NCBI GenBank assembly: GCA_963844635.1
Contig: CAWJPD010000007.1
Span: 1 to 64,000, forward strand
Direction of reading: 5' to 3'
From: JAJPKK01 sp963844635
GTDB taxonomy: Bacteria > Pseudomonadota > Alphaproteobacteria > Rhizobiales > Xanthobacteraceae
DNA: 64,000 bases
Shown here: positions 62,444 through 64,000 of the stretch, piece by piece
Layout of the letters: every line of letters begins with the position of its first letter
How positions within the stretch are numbered: position 1 is the first letter of the stretch
Translations under genes and position numbers: made by a program
Notes under the pieces: generated by a model
Told to the model about the DNA's origin: nothing
What the model saw: the letters and a program-made list of their open reading frames with translations, nothing else
The model's database searches: none

Positions 62444-62557
62444 TCAACGTGGCGGAAGTCGCTGCAGCACTTCGAGGCTCCACCACACAAAATAGCCGCT
62501 GAGCGCAAGACCAAGCGCGATCTTCAATAATTGGATGACGAGTTCGGTTCGGCTCAT
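62444..62557 (-). CDS. Small single-pass membrane protein (37 residues)
   Basis: Read from ATG 62557: MSRTELVIQLLKIALGLALS followed by GYFVWWSLEVLQRLPPR and a TGA. One hydrophobic helix of about 20 residues ends with WW at the interface and a basic tail. The ribosome site is weak (GGCGGAAGTAGCGGA). It lies in the gap between two plus-strand genes. Similar micro-proteins are easily missed; evidence is the membrane-helix pattern only. Confidence 0.4.
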   Translation of the reverse strand: MSRTELVIQLLKIALGLALSGYFVWWSLEVLQRLPPR

Positions 62558-62674
62558 TCCGCTACTTCCGCCAAGAATATGCAAGCATCGCCCCTACGAA
62601 CTTAAATCGCGACATCGCGCCGCGCAGTATCAGGTGGTGTCGATGATCGGTCCGGATAAAGAGGATTTGCGGCG

Positions 62675-63418
62675 ATGCCCGACACTTTGGGTTACCGAAA
62701 ACGCATTGGCGTGATCGTACCGTCGACCAACACGACGGTACAGCCTGAGATCGACATCTTGCGCGTTCCGGGCGTGACCTGCCACTGCGGCCGAGTCACC
62801 ATCAAAGAGCGCCCGCTCACCGGCGAGCAGTCGTTCCTCGAACACATGCAGATGATGCGCGATGGGATGGCAACCGCCATCGATCAGATCATGACCGCCG
62901 GGCTCGATCATCTCATCATGGGTATAGCGCTGGAGTCTTTCTGGGGCGGGGTCGCGACGGCTGAAACGTTGCAGGCTGAGCTTGCCCAGCGCGCCGGTGT
63001 CGGCGTCACCATCGGCTCCACCGCGACACTTGCGGCACTCGCGCGCTATGGCGTCAGCCGCATCGCGGTGCTCACCCCGCATCAGCCCCGGGGTGACGCA
63101 ATCGTGCACGACTACCTCGCAGAGGCCGGCCTGGAGGTAGTGCGGATGAAAAGCCTGAAATGTCCGACGCCTCGGTCGATCGCACAGGTGCCGGAGGAGG
63201 ACATTCGGGCAGCGTTGTCGGACCTCGACGGCCCCGATGTCGGCGCGCTGGTAATACTTGGGACTGCGCTGCCGTCCGCAGCGGTCGCTGCGCGTGCCGA
63301 ACCCGCTCTTGGCAAGCCGGTGCTCGCCGTGAACGTGGTCTCGTACTGGCACGCGCTGCGCTCGTGCGGCATCGAAGATCGCGTGTCAGGTCACGGCCGT
63401 GTCCTCGAAGAGTTCTGA
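62675..63418 (+). CDS. Maleate isomerase/arylmalonate decarboxylase-like (Asp/Glu racemase superfamily)
   Basis: A 247-residue protein of the Asp/Glu/hydantoin racemase superfamily, closest in pattern to maleate cis-trans isomerase and arylmalonate decarboxylase relatives. Marks: RKRIGVIVPSTNTTVQPEID, HLIMGIALESFWGGVATAET (position of the first catalytic Cys, here Ala/Glu), GVGVTIGSTATLAALARYGV, RIAVLTPHQPRGDAIVHDYL, GLEVVRMKSLKCPTPRSIAQ, ALVILGTALPSAAVAA and KPVLAVNVVSYWHALRSCGI. Only the later Cys positions remain, so classic two-cysteine catalysis is unlikely. It follows the Bug gene on the same strand. Confidence 0.82.
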   Translation: MPDTLGYRKRIGVIVPSTNTTVQPEIDILRVPGVTCHCGRVTIKERPLTGEQSFLEHMQMMRDGMATAIDQIMTAGLDHLIMGIALESFWGGVATAETLQAELAQRAGVGVTIGSTATLAALARYGVSRIAVLTPHQPRGDAIVHDYLAEAGLEVVRMKSLKCPTPRSIAQVPEEDIRAALSDLDGPDVGALVILGTALPSAAVAARAEPALGKPVLAVNVVSYWHALRSCGIEDRVSGHGRVLEEF

Positions 63419-63535
63419 GAAGCTCATCGCCCTGGTCCTGACCAGCCTATCACTGACTATCGGATGTTAGTGAGCCAGAGAGTGCCCTCCCCCTCACCCT
63501 CGGAAGCACCCGCGGTCGCGTGCGCTTCCTCTTCC

Positions 63536-63596
63536 CTCTCCCCCTCCCGCCAGATTTCAGAGATTTGCCTCATAGGCTGTGGCGGGAGGGGGAGAG
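63536..63596. repeat. Hairpin with 17-bp perfect arms
   Basis: CTCTCCCCCTCCCGCCA (63536-63552) and TGGCGGGAGGGGGAGAG (63580-63596) are exact reverse complements with a 27-bp loop. Located between the racemase-like gene and the convergent IS110-type transposase gene; it may act as a bidirectional terminator or be part of the IS end. Confidence 0.7.
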
Positions 63597-63611
63597 CGAC
63601 TGTCTTCTTTG

Positions 63612-64000
63612 TCAAGCGGTTTGCCATGGTTTGTTGTCTCTGATGATGGCGTTGAGGATGGTAAGCAGCTTGCGGGCGACGGCGATGAGCGCGACCATTT
63701 TCGGCTTTCCGGCCGCGACGAGGCGGTCGAAGAAGGCCTTCAAGACCGGGTTGTGTTGCTTGGCCACCAGCGCGCCCATGAACAGCGCGCACCGCACGCT
63801 GGTGCGTCCGCCGCCAATGAAGCTTTTGCCGCGCCACCGGCCGGATTGGCGCGTGAACGGGGCAAGACCGGCGAGGGCGGCGATTTCCTTTCGGCCGAGT
63901 TGCCCGAGCTCGGGCAACTCGGCCATCAAGGTGCGCGCGATGACCGGTCCGACGCCTGGCACCGAGGCGAGCAAATCCTCTTTGTCGCGCCATACCGGCG
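63612..64000 (-). CDS. IS110-family transposase, C-terminal part (cut by window edge)
   Basis: The last ~128 residues of an IS110/IS116/IS902-type (DEDD) transposase; the N-terminal RuvC-like half lies beyond the window. The visible C-terminal transposase domain reads WRDKEDLLASVPGVGPVIAR, TLMAELPELGQLGRKEIAAL, AGLAPFTRQSGRWRGKSFIG, GGRTSVRCALFMGALVAKQH and ends NAIIRDNKPWQTA. The GVGP helix-hairpin-helix and GRTSVR with the catalytic Ser region are typical. No frameshift in the visible part. Confidence 0.93.
   Translation of the reverse strand, partial: PVWRDKEDLLASVPGVGPVIARTLMAELPELGQLGRKEIAALAGLAPFTRQSGRWRGKSFIGGGRTSVRCALFMGALVAKQHNPVLKAFFDRLVAAGKPKMVALIAVARKLLTILNAIIRDNKPWQTA

Overview
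The window looks like chromosomal DNA of a high-GC alphaproteobacterium of the order Hyphomicrobiales (Bradyrhizobium/Xanthobacteraceae-like soil bacterium). The basis is the G+C-rich coding, a B12-dependent ribonucleotide reductase, orphan Bug/TctC-type solute-binding proteins, an extensin-like lipoprotein, a Tim44-like protein, XseB/Dxs, and many intergenic palindromes. No species can be named from the sequence alone.

Layout. 0-8 kb: 5' end of a tRNA-Leu with an integrase remnant, DsbB, class II aldolase, nitronate monooxygenase, a Gly-rich secreted protein, a broken NHL propeller gene, a hydrolase and a TIM-barrel isomerase/epimerase. 8-20 kb: mostly secreted proteins (haem-motif protein with a carboxypeptidase-like domain, extensin-like lipoprotein, Tim44-like protein, frameshifted metallo-beta-lactamase-fold and Kelch genes, two copies of an uncharacterised secreted family). 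20-26 kb: a catabolic block with a TPP enzyme and ring-hydroxylating dioxygenase beta and alpha subunits, separated by a complete IS1380-type insertion sequence. 26-35 kb: TolB/FlgO-TPR protein, orphan CpaB, and a tripartite ABC-2 efflux set (NodT, permease, ATPase, HlyD) with a TetR regulator. 35-51 kb: hydrolases, two more copies of the secreted family, a CopD-like protein, a Bug protein, a response regulator, GST with a GGDEF-EAL protein, and a C-terminally short NrdJ. 51-64 kb: xseB and dxs, normally neighbours, held apart by repeats, a DsrE-like protein, a frameshifted ettA and a decayed MNT/HEPN pair. AlkB, an ornithine-cyclodeaminase/Bug/racemase-like cluster and the end of an IS110 transposase follow.

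Three features stand out. First, a modular family of intergenic palindromic repeats (about 100-bp short form, about 140-bp long form, in single copies and tandem arrays) often begins or ends at CTAG and supplies the stop codon of three genes. The IS1380 element is also flanked by CTAG. Second, four divergent paralogues of one secreted family of unknown function lie within 37 kb, all ending in Asp-Phe. Third, about eleven otherwise well-conserved genes carry single-base-type frameshifts. This points either to indel errors in the assembly or to widespread gene decay, and should be settled before any function is assigned to those genes.
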